The notes beneath the pieces are model-generated. The model saw only the letters and a program-made list of their open reading frames with translations, was not told where the DNA came from and made no database searches. The position numbers and the translations under genes were made by a program. A stretch of DNA of 64,000 nucleotides. It comes from Flavobacterium luminosum (GTDB lineage Bacteria > Bacteroidota > Bacteroidia > Flavobacteriales > Flavobacteriaceae). The stretch lies in NCBI RefSeq assembly GCF_023635005.1, contig NZ_JAMLJM010000007.1, positions 85,698 to 149,697 of the forward strand. The letters are read 5' to 3'. Below are positions 34,397 through 43,215 of this stretch, piece by piece; within the stretch, counting starts at the first letter, position 1; each line of letters starts with the position of its first letter.

Positions 34397-34416
34397 TTAG
34401 CTGTTAGCTCTTAGCT
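34397..34416. repeat. Triple TTAGCT repeat at the hemD-hemE junction
   Basis: TTAGCT occurs three times at a 7-base period (34397, 34404, 34411). It spans the end of hemD and the gap before hemE; the middle copy supplies the hemD stop codon. Confidence 0.5.
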
Positions 34417-35072
34417 TTATAATAATTTATACATTGAATAATCACATTTTCAATGGTAGGCTGATTAGCGATTATTATATTTTTTGAATGTGCTTCAACT
34501 GCTTTAGCCGTGGTATTGCCTATGCAGAAACAAATTTCAGTGGTGATCGTATTTTCTTTTACGTAACTAGAAACACCAGAAGGACTGAAAAATAAAATCC
34601 CATCCATTTTAGAATGAATTTTCACCGGAGTTTCCAAAGTTTCATAAACTTCCACAATATTGTGTTTTAGATTTTTTTCTTTTAAAAAATCAGGAATCGT
34701 GTTTAATCTTGATGTTCCACAGAAAAAAGTAAAGCTTTTATCCCAATATTCTTTTTCAATAATTTGAATCAATTCACTAGCCTCTGGTTGGGCGTTTAAT
34801 ACGGTAAAACCGTTTTCTTCTAAAAGTTGTTTGGTTTTATTACCGACGCAGACTACTGGTTTTTGAATCAATTCGGTTTTGTATTTAAGAACGTTTTGAA
34901 CGGTGTTTTGGCTCGTAAAAATCAAAAGATCATTGGTACTTTCAATTTCAAACGGAATTGGATGTATACTAATGAAATCTTCATCAATAACCGAAAAAGC
35001 AGCATTCAACAAATATTGTTTTTGATTGGATGCTAATTTTTTAGTTGATAAGATGCCTATTTTTTCGTTCAC
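34404..35072 (-). CDS. hemD: Uroporphyrinogen-III synthase
   Basis: Cyclises hydroxymethylbilane with ring D inversion. It has 222 residues of the poorly conserved HemD fold: an N-terminal strand (IGILSTKKLASNQ), LLIFTSQNTVQNVL, CVGNKTKQLLEENGFTV, FFCGTSRLNTIPDFL, and the conserved late block ILFFSPSGVSSYV with CFCIGNTTAKAVEAH. Identity is supported by its place between hemC and hemE. The last codons fall in the TTAGCT repeat, so the C-terminal end (YYKAKS) may be recent. Confidence 0.9.
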   Translation of the reverse strand: MNEKIGILSTKKLASNQKQYLLNAAFSVIDEDFISIHPIPFEIESTNDLLIFTSQNTVQNVLKYKTELIQKPVVCVGNKTKQLLEENGFTVLNAQPEASELIQIIEKEYWDKSFTFFCGTSRLNTIPDFLKEKNLKHNIVEVYETLETPVKIHSKMDGILFFSPSGVSSYVKENTITTEICFCIGNTTAKAVEAHSKNIIIANQPTIENVIIQCINYYKAKS

Positions 35073-35074
35073 CT

Positions 35075-36001
35075 TTATTTTTTTAATTGCAATTTTATTT
35101 CGGCCATTAATTCATTACCACCATTATCTAAAATTTCTTTGGCAGCATTGAAACCTAATTTTTTCCACTCTGAAATGTCATATTTTTGGTCAATAGCCAA
35201 TTTTTGTTTGCCATCGATAGAAAACAGAGCTCCTTGAAAATGCAATTCATCCGATTTTTCATCATACGTGGCTAATGCACCAATGGGTGCCGTACAACCC
35301 CCTTCTAAGGTTCTCAAAAATTGTCTTTCGATATAGGTACAGATTTCTGTTTCGATGTGATTCAATTCGGACAAAGCTTCTAAAGAAAAAGTATCTTCAG
35401 CCATAGCTACCACCATCATAGCCCCTTGCGCTGGAGCAGGAATCATCCAATCTAAATTGATAAAAGTGTCTGGTTTTAAATTGATTCGTTCTAATCCCGC
35501 TGCGGCGAAAATAGCTCCTCCCCAATCACTCTCCGCCAATTTTTGCATTCTGGTATTCACATTTCCTCTCAAATCTACGGTCTGATGTTTAGGATATCTG
35601 TGCAACCATTGTGCCTGACGACGTAAACTTCCTGTAGCAATAGTGGCTTCTGTTTCTAAAAAATCTAGATTTCCTTTGTGAACCAGAATGTCAACGGTAT
35701 TAGCACGTTCTAAAACAGCGGCTTGAACAATCCCTTGAGGCAAGACAGTTGGAACATCTTTCATGGAATGCACCGCAATATCCACCTGACCGGTAATCAT
35801 GGCTATATCCAACGTTTTGGTAAAAATTCCAGTGATACCTAACTCATACAAAGGTTTGTCTAAAATAATATCGCCTTGAGATTTAACCGCGATGATTTCT
35901 GTTTGGTAACCTAAATCGTTTAATTTTTTTTCAACCGTGTGTGCTTGCCAAAGTGCTAATTCGCTATCACGTGTACCTATTCTAATGGTTTTATTTTTCA
36001 T
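35075..36001 (-). CDS. hemC: Hydroxymethylbilane synthase (porphobilinogen deaminase)
   Basis: Polymerises four porphobilinogens into hydroxymethylbilane. It has 308 residues. IRIGTRDSELALWQAH opens domain 1, HSMKDVPTVLP and the RRQAQWLHRYP stretch are typical, and the dipyrromethane cofactor is attached to the Cys in RTLEGGCTAPIGA. It sits 2 bases before hemD and 12 bases after hemA. Confidence 0.97.
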   Translation of the reverse strand: MKNKTIRIGTRDSELALWQAHTVEKKLNDLGYQTEIIAVKSQGDIILDKPLYELGITGIFTKTLDIAMITGQVDIAVHSMKDVPTVLPQGIVQAAVLERANTVDILVHKGNLDFLETEATIATGSLRRQAQWLHRYPKHQTVDLRGNVNTRMQKLAESDWGGAIFAAAGLERINLKPDTFINLDWMIPAPAQGAMMVVAMAEDTFSLEALSELNHIETEICTYIERQFLRTLEGGCTAPIGALATYDEKSDELHFQGALFSIDGKQKLAIDQKYDISEWKKLGFNAAKEILDNGGNELMAEIKLQLKK

Positions 36002-36013
36002 TATGTAATACCA

Positions 36014-37282
36014 TTAAAGCAATGGTTGTTTTTCTTTATTTTCTAATTGAAATACTTTCTGGATCCATTCTACACTTTCATCAACAGAAGTATTTTCATC
36101 CTTTAAATGATTGGCAAAATGATTCGTGATTTTTTGAATAATTTTATTGCTGATGAATTCCGCTTGTTCTTCATCAAAATTGGGTATTTTTTTACGGTGC
36201 GTTTTCAATTCTTTGTCTTTAATAGAATGCAATTTTTCTTTCAAAGCATGAATGGTTGGCGCATATTTTCTTCCCTTAGCCCAAGTGTTGAATTCATCTT
36301 TAATTTCTTCAATAATTGCCTCCGCTGCAGGAATCTGTTTTCTTCTGTTTTCTAAAGTTTCGTCTGTAATTTGAGACAGCTGATCCATGTGTACCAAAGT
36401 CACCCCTTCTACCTCCGCCACATTTTCGTTCACATTTTTAGGAATCGATAAATCTAAAATTAACAACGGTTTTTTAAGATTCAGGATAGTTTTATCAACC
36501 GTTGGATTTTGTGCTCCGGTAGCCACTACTAAAACGTCGGCTTTTTGGATTTCTACCTGCAAATCATTGTAATCTTTTACAATAACATTCAACTTTTTAG
36601 CCAATTTTTCGGCTTTATCTTTGGTTCTATTGATTAAAGTAATCTGATCGTGTTTAGTGTGTTTTACCAGATTTTCACAGGTATTTCTACCAATCTTTCC
36701 GGTACCGAAAAGCAGAATGTTTTTATTAGCAATATCCGGAACTGTTTTGAAGATGTACTGTACCGATGCGAAAGAAACCGAAGTTGCGCCTGAAGAAATT
36801 TCAGTTTCATTTTTAACACGTTTGCTAGCTTGTATCACAGCATTGACCAAACGCTCCATAAAAGCATTGGCCAATCCGGCTTCTTTAGAGGCCACAAAAG
36901 CATTTTTAATCTGAGAAATGATTTCGAAGTCACCTAAAATTTGACTATCCAAACCGGTTCCCACACGAAACAAATGATTAATGGCTTCATTATTTTTATA
37001 AACGTAAGCTACTTTTTGAAAATCTTCTACAGTACCTTGACTGTTACTGCAAAGTAATTTGATGAGTTGAAATGGATGCTGTGCAAAACCATAAATCTCG
37101 GTTCTGTTACACGTTGAAGTTACAATTAAACTCTGTACACCATCATTATCTGCTTGGTTTAGCAAAGATTCTTTGGCTTTATCGTCTAAACTGAATTTAC
37201 CTCTTATATCAGCATCTGCTTTCAAATAACTCAATCCTATTGCGTAAAAAGAGGTCGTCTTGGCTTCCAAATTGTTCGTCAT
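36014..37282 (-). CDS. hemA: Glutamyl-tRNA reductase
   Basis: First committed step: reduces glutamyl-tRNA to glutamate-1-semialdehyde with NADPH. It has 422 residues, with catalytic Cys58 in VTSTCNRTEIYG, the QILGDFEIISQIKNAF block, the NADPH site LLFGTGKIGRNTCENL and a C-terminal dimerisation helix region. It heads the leftward heme operon and has its own promoter, divergent from an AraC regulator. The partner enzyme hemL is not in this window. Confidence 0.97.
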   Translation of the reverse strand: MTNNLEAKTTSFYAIGLSYLKADADIRGKFSLDDKAKESLLNQADNDGVQSLIVTSTCNRTEIYGFAQHPFQLIKLLCSNSQGTVEDFQKVAYVYKNNEAINHLFRVGTGLDSQILGDFEIISQIKNAFVASKEAGLANAFMERLVNAVIQASKRVKNETEISSGATSVSFASVQYIFKTVPDIANKNILLFGTGKIGRNTCENLVKHTKHDQITLINRTKDKAEKLAKKLNVIVKDYNDLQVEIQKADVLVVATGAQNPTVDKTILNLKKPLLILDLSIPKNVNENVAEVEGVTLVHMDQLSQITDETLENRRKQIPAAEAIIEEIKDEFNTWAKGRKYAPTIHALKEKLHSIKDKELKTHRKKIPNFDEEQAEFISNKIIQKITNHFANHLKDENTSVDESVEWIQKVFQLENKEKQPLL

Positions 37283-37304
37283 TCCCTAAGTTCAAATTGA
37301 TAAA

Positions 37305-37312
37305 CAAATTTA
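37305..37312 (-). promoter_or_regulatory. Heme operon promoter -7 box TAAATTTG
   Basis: A minus-strand TAnnTTTG match 22 bases before the hemA ATG. No -33 TTG at 17-23 bases, so an activator may be needed; the AraC-type gene is divergent and adjacent. Confidence 0.55.
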
Positions 37313-37406
37313 AGTGGTAAGTTTTTATAAAAATAACGCTAAAAGTTCTTTTTGTGTCGCTCGACGTTTTTTTGACTTCAAAACAGATTTTGAACTTTAT
37401 TTCTTT

Positions 37407-37414
37407 TATTTTTG
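37407..37414 (+). promoter_or_regulatory. AraC regulator promoter -7 box TATTTTTG
   Basis: TAnnTTTG match with a TTTG at 37389-37392 (spacing 14). The leader to the ATG at 37508 is about 90 bases, longer than most here. Confidence 0.5.
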
Positions 37415-37507
37415 TAATGAAACAAGGCATTTGAGAATTACTTGTGTAGAATGGTTCTAAATAATAATGTTCTATGAATTTTCATTTCCTTTATAAAAAG
37501 TATCGCT

Positions 37508-38392
37508 ATGAGTACCAAAGCAGTTTTAAACTTTACGGAAGAAATAAAAATAGATAACGAGTTCATTTTAATTCGTTTTCAGAACGATACTCAAGAGGCA
37601 CTAACCTACAAACGTCAGGTAAAAACCGGGTTAATACAATTTCATTTCGGGTTAAAAGGCAAAGCAAAATTCATATTCAATCAAGGTAATTATACCTTAG
37701 AATTGGTAGAAGAAAAATCACTGCTTTTTTATAATCCACAAAAAGAATTACCGCTAGATGTGGTGGTAGAACCTAATTCCTGGATTATTTCCATTTTAAT
37801 TTCGATTAAAAAATTTCATGGTTTATTCACTTCTGATGCGGACCAAATTCCTTTTTTGAGTGAAGAAAACAGAGATAAAAAATATTATGGCGAGGAAAAT
37901 ATTTCTCCTTCTATGGCGATAGTACTCAATCAAATGTTTCACTATAATTTGAATCCATCCATCAAAAATTTGTACTACAAAGGAAAAGGATACGAATTAT
38001 TAAGTTTGTTCTTTAACAAGAATGAAGATCCCAATGTAGAACAATGTCCATTTTTGGTAGACGAAGAAAATGTGCAACGGATTAAAAAAGCCAAAGAAAT
38101 CATTATTGTTAATATGGCGGAACCTCCGGGATTAGAAGAATTGGCCAACCAAGTAGGATTGAATCTTAAAAAACTAAAAGCGGGTTTCAAACAAATTTAT
38201 GGCGATACCGTTTACGGATTCTTATTCGATTACAAAATGGAATACGCTCGAAATTTACTAGATTCGGGTTCTTACAATGTAAATGAAGTAGGTTTAAAAA
38301 TTGGCTATAGTACCGCCAGTCATTTTATCACAGCTTTTAAAAAGAAGTTCGGTACGACACCAAAAAAATATTTATTAGAAAAAGTTCAATAA
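37508..38392 (+). CDS. AraC family transcriptional regulator
   Basis: A 294-residue protein. The N-terminal about 190 residues are a variable sensor domain with a cupin-like start (GLIQFHFGLKGKAKFIF). The C-terminal 100 residues carry both AraC helix-turn-helix units: LEELANQVGLNLKKLKAGFKQIYG and VNEVGLKIGYSTASHFITAFKKKFGTTPKKYL. The ligand is unknown. It lies between and divergent to the hemA operon, and ahead of hemH on its own strand, so regulation of heme synthesis is the obvious hypothesis. Confidence 0.9.
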   Translation: MSTKAVLNFTEEIKIDNEFILIRFQNDTQEALTYKRQVKTGLIQFHFGLKGKAKFIFNQGNYTLELVEEKSLLFYNPQKELPLDVVVEPNSWIISILISIKKFHGLFTSDADQIPFLSEENRDKKYYGEENISPSMAIVLNQMFHYNLNPSIKNLYYKGKGYELLSLFFNKNEDPNVEQCPFLVDEENVQRIKKAKEIIIVNMAEPPGLEELANQVGLNLKKLKAGFKQIYGDTVYGFLFDYKMEYARNLLDSGSYNVNEVGLKIGYSTASHFITAFKKKFGTTPKKYLLEKVQ

Positions 38393-38664
38393 CGAAGATC
38401 CGTTTACCTTACTTTCGATTATCTCTTTTAGAATTGGATAACTCTAGTAATCAAAAACGTTCAATTGGACCTATTTCGTATTGTTTCAAACTTCTCGTAA
38501 TCAAATTCAAAGGCAGTGGACAATGATAAAATCTAACTATCAATTAAATTTATGTTACCATTGATCTTGGGAATAGAAAAAGAGATTATATCGACAATTA
38601 GTGAAGTATTTTCGAAAAGAATAATTCTTATTCAGATATTTGTATTTAATAATTAAAGATTCTT
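38393..38664. other. Intergenic gap before hemH
   Basis: AT-rich, 272 bases. I find no open frame, tRNA, terminator stem or full TAnnTTTG box. A one-mismatch box (GATATTTG) near 38637-38644 is the best candidate for a hemH promoter. Two TAATCAAA-type repeats occur near 38455 and 38498 and could be decayed coding sequence, but no family is recognisable. Confidence 0.4.
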
Positions 38665-39681
38665 ATGAAAGGAGTTTTGTTAGTGAATCTGGGATCACCA
38701 GACAGCACAGATGTAAAAGACGTAAAAAAATACCTTGATCAATTCTTAATGGATGAAAGGGTGATAGACATCCCTTATCTTTTAAGAGCCCTATTGGTTA
38801 AAGGGATTATTCTTAATACCCGACCTAAAAAATCGGCAGCCGCTTATAAAAAAATATGGTGGGAAGAAGGTTCGCCACTGATTGTGTTATCCAAACGTTT
38901 AAAGGAAAAAACACAACAAAAAGTCGAATTGCCTGTTGCTTTAGCCATGCGCTATGGTAATCCTAGCATCGAATTCGGTTTAAAAGAATTACACGACAAA
39001 GGTGTACATGAAGTCTTAATCGTTCCTTTGTATCCTCAATTTGCAATGGCTACCACAGAAACTATTTTAGTTCTTGCAGAGGAAATTCGTCAGAAACAGT
39101 TTCCAAATATGATCTTCGAAAGCTTACCGGCTTTCTATAACAAACAGGATTACATTCAAAATCTTGCTGACTCCATCAAAGAAAATCTGGAAAATTTTCC
39201 ACAAGACTATATCCTTTTTTCCTATCATGGTGTACCGGAAAGACACATTAAAAAATCAGATATAACCAAATCGCATTGTAAAATAGACGGTTCTTGTTGT
39301 GTTACTCCATCACCGGCGCATGAATTCTGCTACCGTCATCAATGTTATGAAACTACTAGACAAGTAGCTGAAAAATTAGGTTTAGAAGAAGGGAAATACA
39401 GTACTTCGTTTCAGTCTCGTTTGGGAAGAGATCCTTGGTTGCAACCATACACCGATGCAACTATTGATGGATTGGCACAAAAAGGTATAAAAAACTTAGC
39501 TGTAGTCACTCCAGCCTTTGTTTCTGATTGTTTGGAAACTTTAGAAGAAATAGGAATGGAAGCCGCACACAGTTTCAAAGAAAACGGCGGAGAAAATTTC
39601 TTGGCCGTTCCTTGTTTGAACGACAGAGAAGATTGGATTACGACTTTAAGTAATTGGATAAAAGATTTTCAAAACAAATAA
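38665..39681 (+). CDS. hemH: Ferrochelatase
   Basis: Inserts Fe(II) into protoporphyrin IX. It has 338 residues, with GVLLVNLGSPDSTDVKDVKKYL at the N-terminus, MRYGNPSIEFGL, the catalytic His in LFSYHGVPERHIKK, and SFQSRLGRDPWLQPYTD. The second active-site region VVTPAFVSDCLETLEEIGMEA includes the conserved Glu residues. A Cys-containing insert (CKIDGSCCVTPSPAHEFCYRHQC) is present, as in ferrochelatases carrying an iron-sulfur cluster or bound metal. hemJ starts 3 bases after its stop. Confidence 0.97.
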   Translation: MKGVLLVNLGSPDSTDVKDVKKYLDQFLMDERVIDIPYLLRALLVKGIILNTRPKKSAAAYKKIWWEEGSPLIVLSKRLKEKTQQKVELPVALAMRYGNPSIEFGLKELHDKGVHEVLIVPLYPQFAMATTETILVLAEEIRQKQFPNMIFESLPAFYNKQDYIQNLADSIKENLENFPQDYILFSYHGVPERHIKKSDITKSHCKIDGSCCVTPSPAHEFCYRHQCYETTRQVAEKLGLEEGKYSTSFQSRLGRDPWLQPYTDATIDGLAQKGIKNLAVVTPAFVSDCLETLEEIGMEAAHSFKENGGENFLAVPCLNDREDWITTLSNWIKDFQNK

Positions 39682-39683
39682 AA

Positions 39684-40229
39684 ATGTACGAATACCTAAA
39701 ATCCCTACACTTGATATTTGTAATCACCTGGTTCGCCGGATTATTCTATATCGTTCGTTTGTTTGTTTATCATGCCGAAGCCAAAGACAAACCAGAACCA
39801 GAACAAAGCATTTTAATCCGACAATACCAATTAATGCAATACCGATTGTGGTACATAATTACCTGGCCTAGTGCAATACTGGCCAGCTTTTTTGCTTTTT
39901 GGCTATTATTTTTTACCGAAATTGGAAAAGTTTGGTTAACCCAACCTTGGATGCATGTTAAATTAGGTTTTGTGTTTTTATTGTATTTGTATCATTTCAA
40001 ATGTCATCGCATTTTCGTTGAATTGCAAAATAACGAAGTCAAACATACGTCTGGCTTTTTTAGACTATGGAACGAAGGTGCCACCATTATCTTATTTGCC
40101 GTAGTATTCCTAGTAATTCTTAAAAATGCTGTCAATTGGATTTTTGGTGTAATTGGGATTATACTTTTTTCAGTACTATTAATGCTAGGGTATAAGTTTT
40201 ACAAACGTATTCGAGAAAAAAACAACTAA
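39684..40229 (+). CDS. hemJ: HemJ-type protoporphyrinogen oxidase (CopD-like membrane protein)
   Basis: A 181-residue protein with four transmembrane helices. The first helix carries the HemJ signature: YEYLKSLHLIFVITWFAGLFYIVRLFVYH, with the conserved His and Arg. Later PWMHVKLGFVFLLYLYHFKCH supplies further His residues. HemJ oxidises protoporphyrinogen IX to protoporphyrin IX, the step before ferrochelatase. The start at 39684 is preferred; an upstream frame overlaps hemH. hemG and hemY are absent here, so this is the likely enzyme for that step. Confidence 0.92.
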   Translation: MYEYLKSLHLIFVITWFAGLFYIVRLFVYHAEAKDKPEPEQSILIRQYQLMQYRLWYIITWPSAILASFFAFWLLFFTEIGKVWLTQPWMHVKLGFVFLLYLYHFKCHRIFVELQNNEVKHTSGFFRLWNEGATIILFAVVFLVILKNAVNWIFGVIGIILFSVLLMLGYKFYKRIREKNN

Positions 40230-41705
40230 ATGGAAACGCTGTTTAAATTCAAAAATTGGTCGTTGCGTGTTAGAATCTTTTTAGCGATGATTCTTATCAC
40301 CTTCATCTCTTCGATTTTAATTGCCGCCGTTTCCGTGATTCATTTTCAAATAGAAAATCAAGAATATCACAAAGACCGACTGCTTCGAAAAGAAGATCAA
40401 ATTAAACAGCACATACAATACGTTCTAGAAGTCACTCCACACCCATTGGCAACGTTCAACCTTCAGTCTATTTTTAAAGACAAAATTTTTGAAATTGCCG
40501 ACATTCACAATATAGAAATTGATATTTATGATCTATCTGGACATTTGGTCATTACCTCTAAAGCGCCTATCATCAGGGGACAAATTTCACCAAATTTATC
40601 GGAGTCGACTATTGAAAAAATCAAAGTATCAGAAAACAACCGTTTTGTTTCTGTCGCTGAAGGAGAACTAAACACCTATCGCTTTTCGTATACCTACTTG
40701 ATGGATTACATCGAAAATAAACCCATAGGAATAATTCGTTTGCCTTATGTGGAAGACGATGCTTTTTATGAAGAAGAAATTGCTAGTTTCCTCAAAATTT
40801 TTGGTATGGTCTATTTAGGGATGTTATTCATATCCATTTGGATTGCTTATTATTTATCCCGCTACATTACTAGATCACTCAAAACCATTTCTGACCGACT
40901 TACCGAAACGTCATTGACCGAGAAAAACGAGAAAATCGACTTAGTTACCAACAGTTATGAAATTGATCGCTTGATACAATCTTACAATCACATGATTGAC
41001 GAGCTAGAGGAAAGTGCCAATAAATTAGCGCAAGGAGAACGTGAGGGCGCGTGGCGTGAAATGGCAAAACAGGTCGCTCATGAAATTAAAAATCCGTTGA
41101 CTCCCATACGTTTGACGGTACAGAGTTTCGAGATGCGTTTTAATCCGGAAGATCCTAACGCGAAACAAAAGTTGGCCGATTTTTCTAAAACTTTGATTCA
41201 ACAAATCGATACCATGAGTGCAGTAGCTTCAGCATTTTCAAACTTCGCATCGATGCCTGCACAACAAAATGAAACTTTAAATGTAGTAGATGTTGTCGAT
41301 TTAGCGCTGGATATTTTTAATGAAAGTTATATCACATTTTCTTCTGAAGGAAAAGAAATCATTACCAAGATTGATCGTACCCAACTGATTCGTATTATTA
41401 CCAATCTTGTTAAAAACGCCATTCAAGCTATTCCGGAAGAACAGGAATTTAAAGAAATTAAAGTCACTGTAAAATCCGAAAACGGCAATGCTATAATTAC
41501 CGTAAGTGATAATGGTAAGGGAATCGCAAAAGAATACATGAATCGAATTTTTGAACCTAAATTTACTACAAAAACCAGCGGAATGGGATTAGGTTTAGCG
41601 ATTATTAAAAATATCATCGAAAATTATAACGGAACCATTACCTTTGATTCTGTCTTAGGCAAAGGAACCACCTTTAAAGTAATATTACCCATTATTAATC
41701 AATAG
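40230..41705 (+). CDS. NtrY-like sensor histidine kinase
   Basis: A 491-residue inner-membrane kinase: TM1 at about 15-38 (RIFLAMILITFISSILIAAVSV), an extracytoplasmic sensor domain, TM2 at about 190-212, a HAMP linker, the phospho-acceptor His284 in VAHEIKNPLTPIRLT, and an ATPase domain with NLVKNAIQAI, SDNGKGI and GMGLGLAIIKNI. The HEIKNPLTPIR motif is characteristic of NtrY. No response regulator is next to it, so it is an orphan. Its ATG follows the hemJ stop directly, so it belongs to the hemH-hemJ unit. Confidence 0.92.
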   Translation: METLFKFKNWSLRVRIFLAMILITFISSILIAAVSVIHFQIENQEYHKDRLLRKEDQIKQHIQYVLEVTPHPLATFNLQSIFKDKIFEIADIHNIEIDIYDLSGHLVITSKAPIIRGQISPNLSESTIEKIKVSENNRFVSVAEGELNTYRFSYTYLMDYIENKPIGIIRLPYVEDDAFYEEEIASFLKIFGMVYLGMLFISIWIAYYLSRYITRSLKTISDRLTETSLTEKNEKIDLVTNSYEIDRLIQSYNHMIDELEESANKLAQGEREGAWREMAKQVAHEIKNPLTPIRLTVQSFEMRFNPEDPNAKQKLADFSKTLIQQIDTMSAVASAFSNFASMPAQQNETLNVVDVVDLALDIFNESYITFSSEGKEIITKIDRTQLIRIITNLVKNAIQAIPEEQEFKEIKVTVKSENGNAIITVSDNGKGIAKEYMNRIFEPKFTTKTSGMGLGLAIIKNIIENYNGTITFDSVLGKGTTFKVILPIINQ

Positions 41706-41712
41706 TTTAATT

Positions 41713-42495
41713 ATGACATTTGAAAATATTTTAGTCGAACACGAAAAAGGAATTGCAACGGTAACCATCAACCGTCCGGAAAAACTAAATGCTTTAAATA
41801 AGGCAACCATTCAGGAATTACACCACATGCTTCATCAGTTGGATGCTAACGAAAATGTACAGGTTATTGTTATTACGGGGAGCGGTGAAAAAGCATTTGT
41901 GGCTGGAGCCGATATTGCTGAATTTGCTCATTTTTCAGACAAAGAAGGAGCTGTGTTAGCAGCTAAAGGACAAGAACTTCTTTTCGATTTTGTAGAAAAT
42001 ATGAAAACCCCTGTCATAGCAGCCATAAACGGTTTTGCTCTGGGCGGAGGATTAGAACTAGCTATGGCTTGTCATTTCCGAATTGCCTCGGATAATGCCA
42101 AAATGGGTTTACCTGAAGTATCTTTAGGGGTAATTCCTGGCTATGGCGGAACGCAACGTTTACCCCAATTAATTGGAAAAGGTCGCGCTATGGAAATGAT
42201 TATGACAGCCGGAATGATTGATGCTGCAACAGCACTACAATACGGATTAGTGAATCATGTAGTTCCTCAATCGGAATTATTTGCTACGTACACTACTATC
42301 GCTAATAAAATCATGAAAAACTCTCCTGTCGCTATTGCTAAAGCTATTCAAGCGGTGAATGCCAATTTTAAAGACGGAGTAAATGGATTTGAAGTAGAAA
42401 TTCAGAAATTTGGTGAATGCTTTGCTACCCAAGATTTTAAAGAAGGAACTACGGCATTTTTAGAAAAACGTAAAGCAGAATTTACAGGAAAATAA
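41713..42495 (+). CDS. Enoyl-CoA hydratase/isomerase (crotonase family)
   Basis: A 260-residue cytoplasmic enzyme acting on acyl-CoA. The oxyanion-hole segments are FVAGADIAEFA (about residues 57-68) and GFALGGGLELAMACHFRIAS (about 101-120). The two catalytic-type Glu residues are in GGLELAMAC and MGLPEVSLGVIPGYGGTQRL, indicating true hydratase activity, probably short-chain enoyl-CoA in beta-oxidation. It lies 7 bases after the kinase, likely the last gene of the run, and is closed by a bidirectional terminator. Confidence 0.93.
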   Translation: MTFENILVEHEKGIATVTINRPEKLNALNKATIQELHHMLHQLDANENVQVIVITGSGEKAFVAGADIAEFAHFSDKEGAVLAAKGQELLFDFVENMKTPVIAAINGFALGGGLELAMACHFRIASDNAKMGLPEVSLGVIPGYGGTQRLPQLIGKGRAMEMIMTAGMIDAATALQYGLVNHVVPQSELFATYTTIANKIMKNSPVAIAKAIQAVNANFKDGVNGFEVEIQKFGECFATQDFKEGTTAFLEKRKAEFTGK

Positions 42496-42542
42496 TAGTA
42501 CTAGTCTGTCTAAAATTGAAAAAATCTGACTAATAGTGAAAT

Positions 42543-42578
42543 AAAAAGAGAACCAAAATTGGTTCTCTTTTTATTTTT
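42543..42578. terminator. Bidirectional terminator
   Basis: Perfect 14-base stem (42543-42556 with 42559-42572) around a 2-base gap between convergent genes. The outer A/T tracts serve either strand. Confidence 0.9.
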
Positions 42579-43215
42579 CTCCTTCCCATTCGGCATAAAA
42601 CTGCGACAAGAACAATTCCATAAAACGATGGCGTTCCTCTGCTATTTTAAGCCCTGTTGAAGTATTCATTTTATCTTTAAGTAACAACAACTTCTCATAA
42701 AAATGATTCAACGTTGGTGAATCATTCTTTTTGTATTCTTCCTTGCTCATCTTCAGATTAGGCTGAATAGCAGGATTGTAAAGAGCTCTGTTTTTAAAAC
42801 CTCCGTAATTAAAGGTACGTGCTATTCCTATAGCTCCTATTGCGTCTAATCTATCGGCATCTTGAACAATCTCTAATTCCTTAGAGGTGAACTTTTTTTC
42901 AAAATTCCCACCCTTAAACGAAATATTCTCAATGATATTAATCACATGCTCTATGATACTTTCAGAAACGTTTTGACTTTCTAAAAATTCACGAGCAATC
43001 CTCGGGCCAACTGTTTCGTCTCCTTCATGAAATTTACTATCGGCTACATCATGCAATAAAGCCCCTAATTTTACTACGGTTAAATCACAAACTTCACCTT
43101 GAGCAATTAATAAGGCATTTTTATAAACACGTTCAATGTGAAACCAATCGTGTCCCCCTTCGGCGTTATACAATTGTTGTTGAACAAAAAGTATGGTCTG
43201 ATCTATAATACTCAT
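42571..43215 (-). CDS. HD-domain phosphohydrolase
   Basis: A 214-residue metal-dependent hydrolase. HD motifs: HDWFHIERVYKNA, LHDVADSKFHEGD (paired His-Asp), VINIIENISFKGG and VQDADRLDAIGAIGIART. This is the YedJ-like HD subgroup, thought to act on nucleotides or other phosphoesters; the substrate is unknown. The start is ATG 43215, which shares its first base with the desaturase stop (TAATG). A longer frame reading back into that gene is rejected. Confidence 0.9.
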   Translation of the reverse strand: MSIIDQTILFVQQQLYNAEGGHDWFHIERVYKNALLIAQGEVCDLTVVKLGALLHDVADSKFHEGDETVGPRIAREFLESQNVSESIIEHVINIIENISFKGGNFEKKFTSKELEIVQDADRLDAIGAIGIARTFNYGGFKNRALYNPAIQPNLKMSKEEYKKNDSPTLNHFYEKLLLLKDKMNTSTGLKIAEERHRFMELFLSQFYAEWEGEK

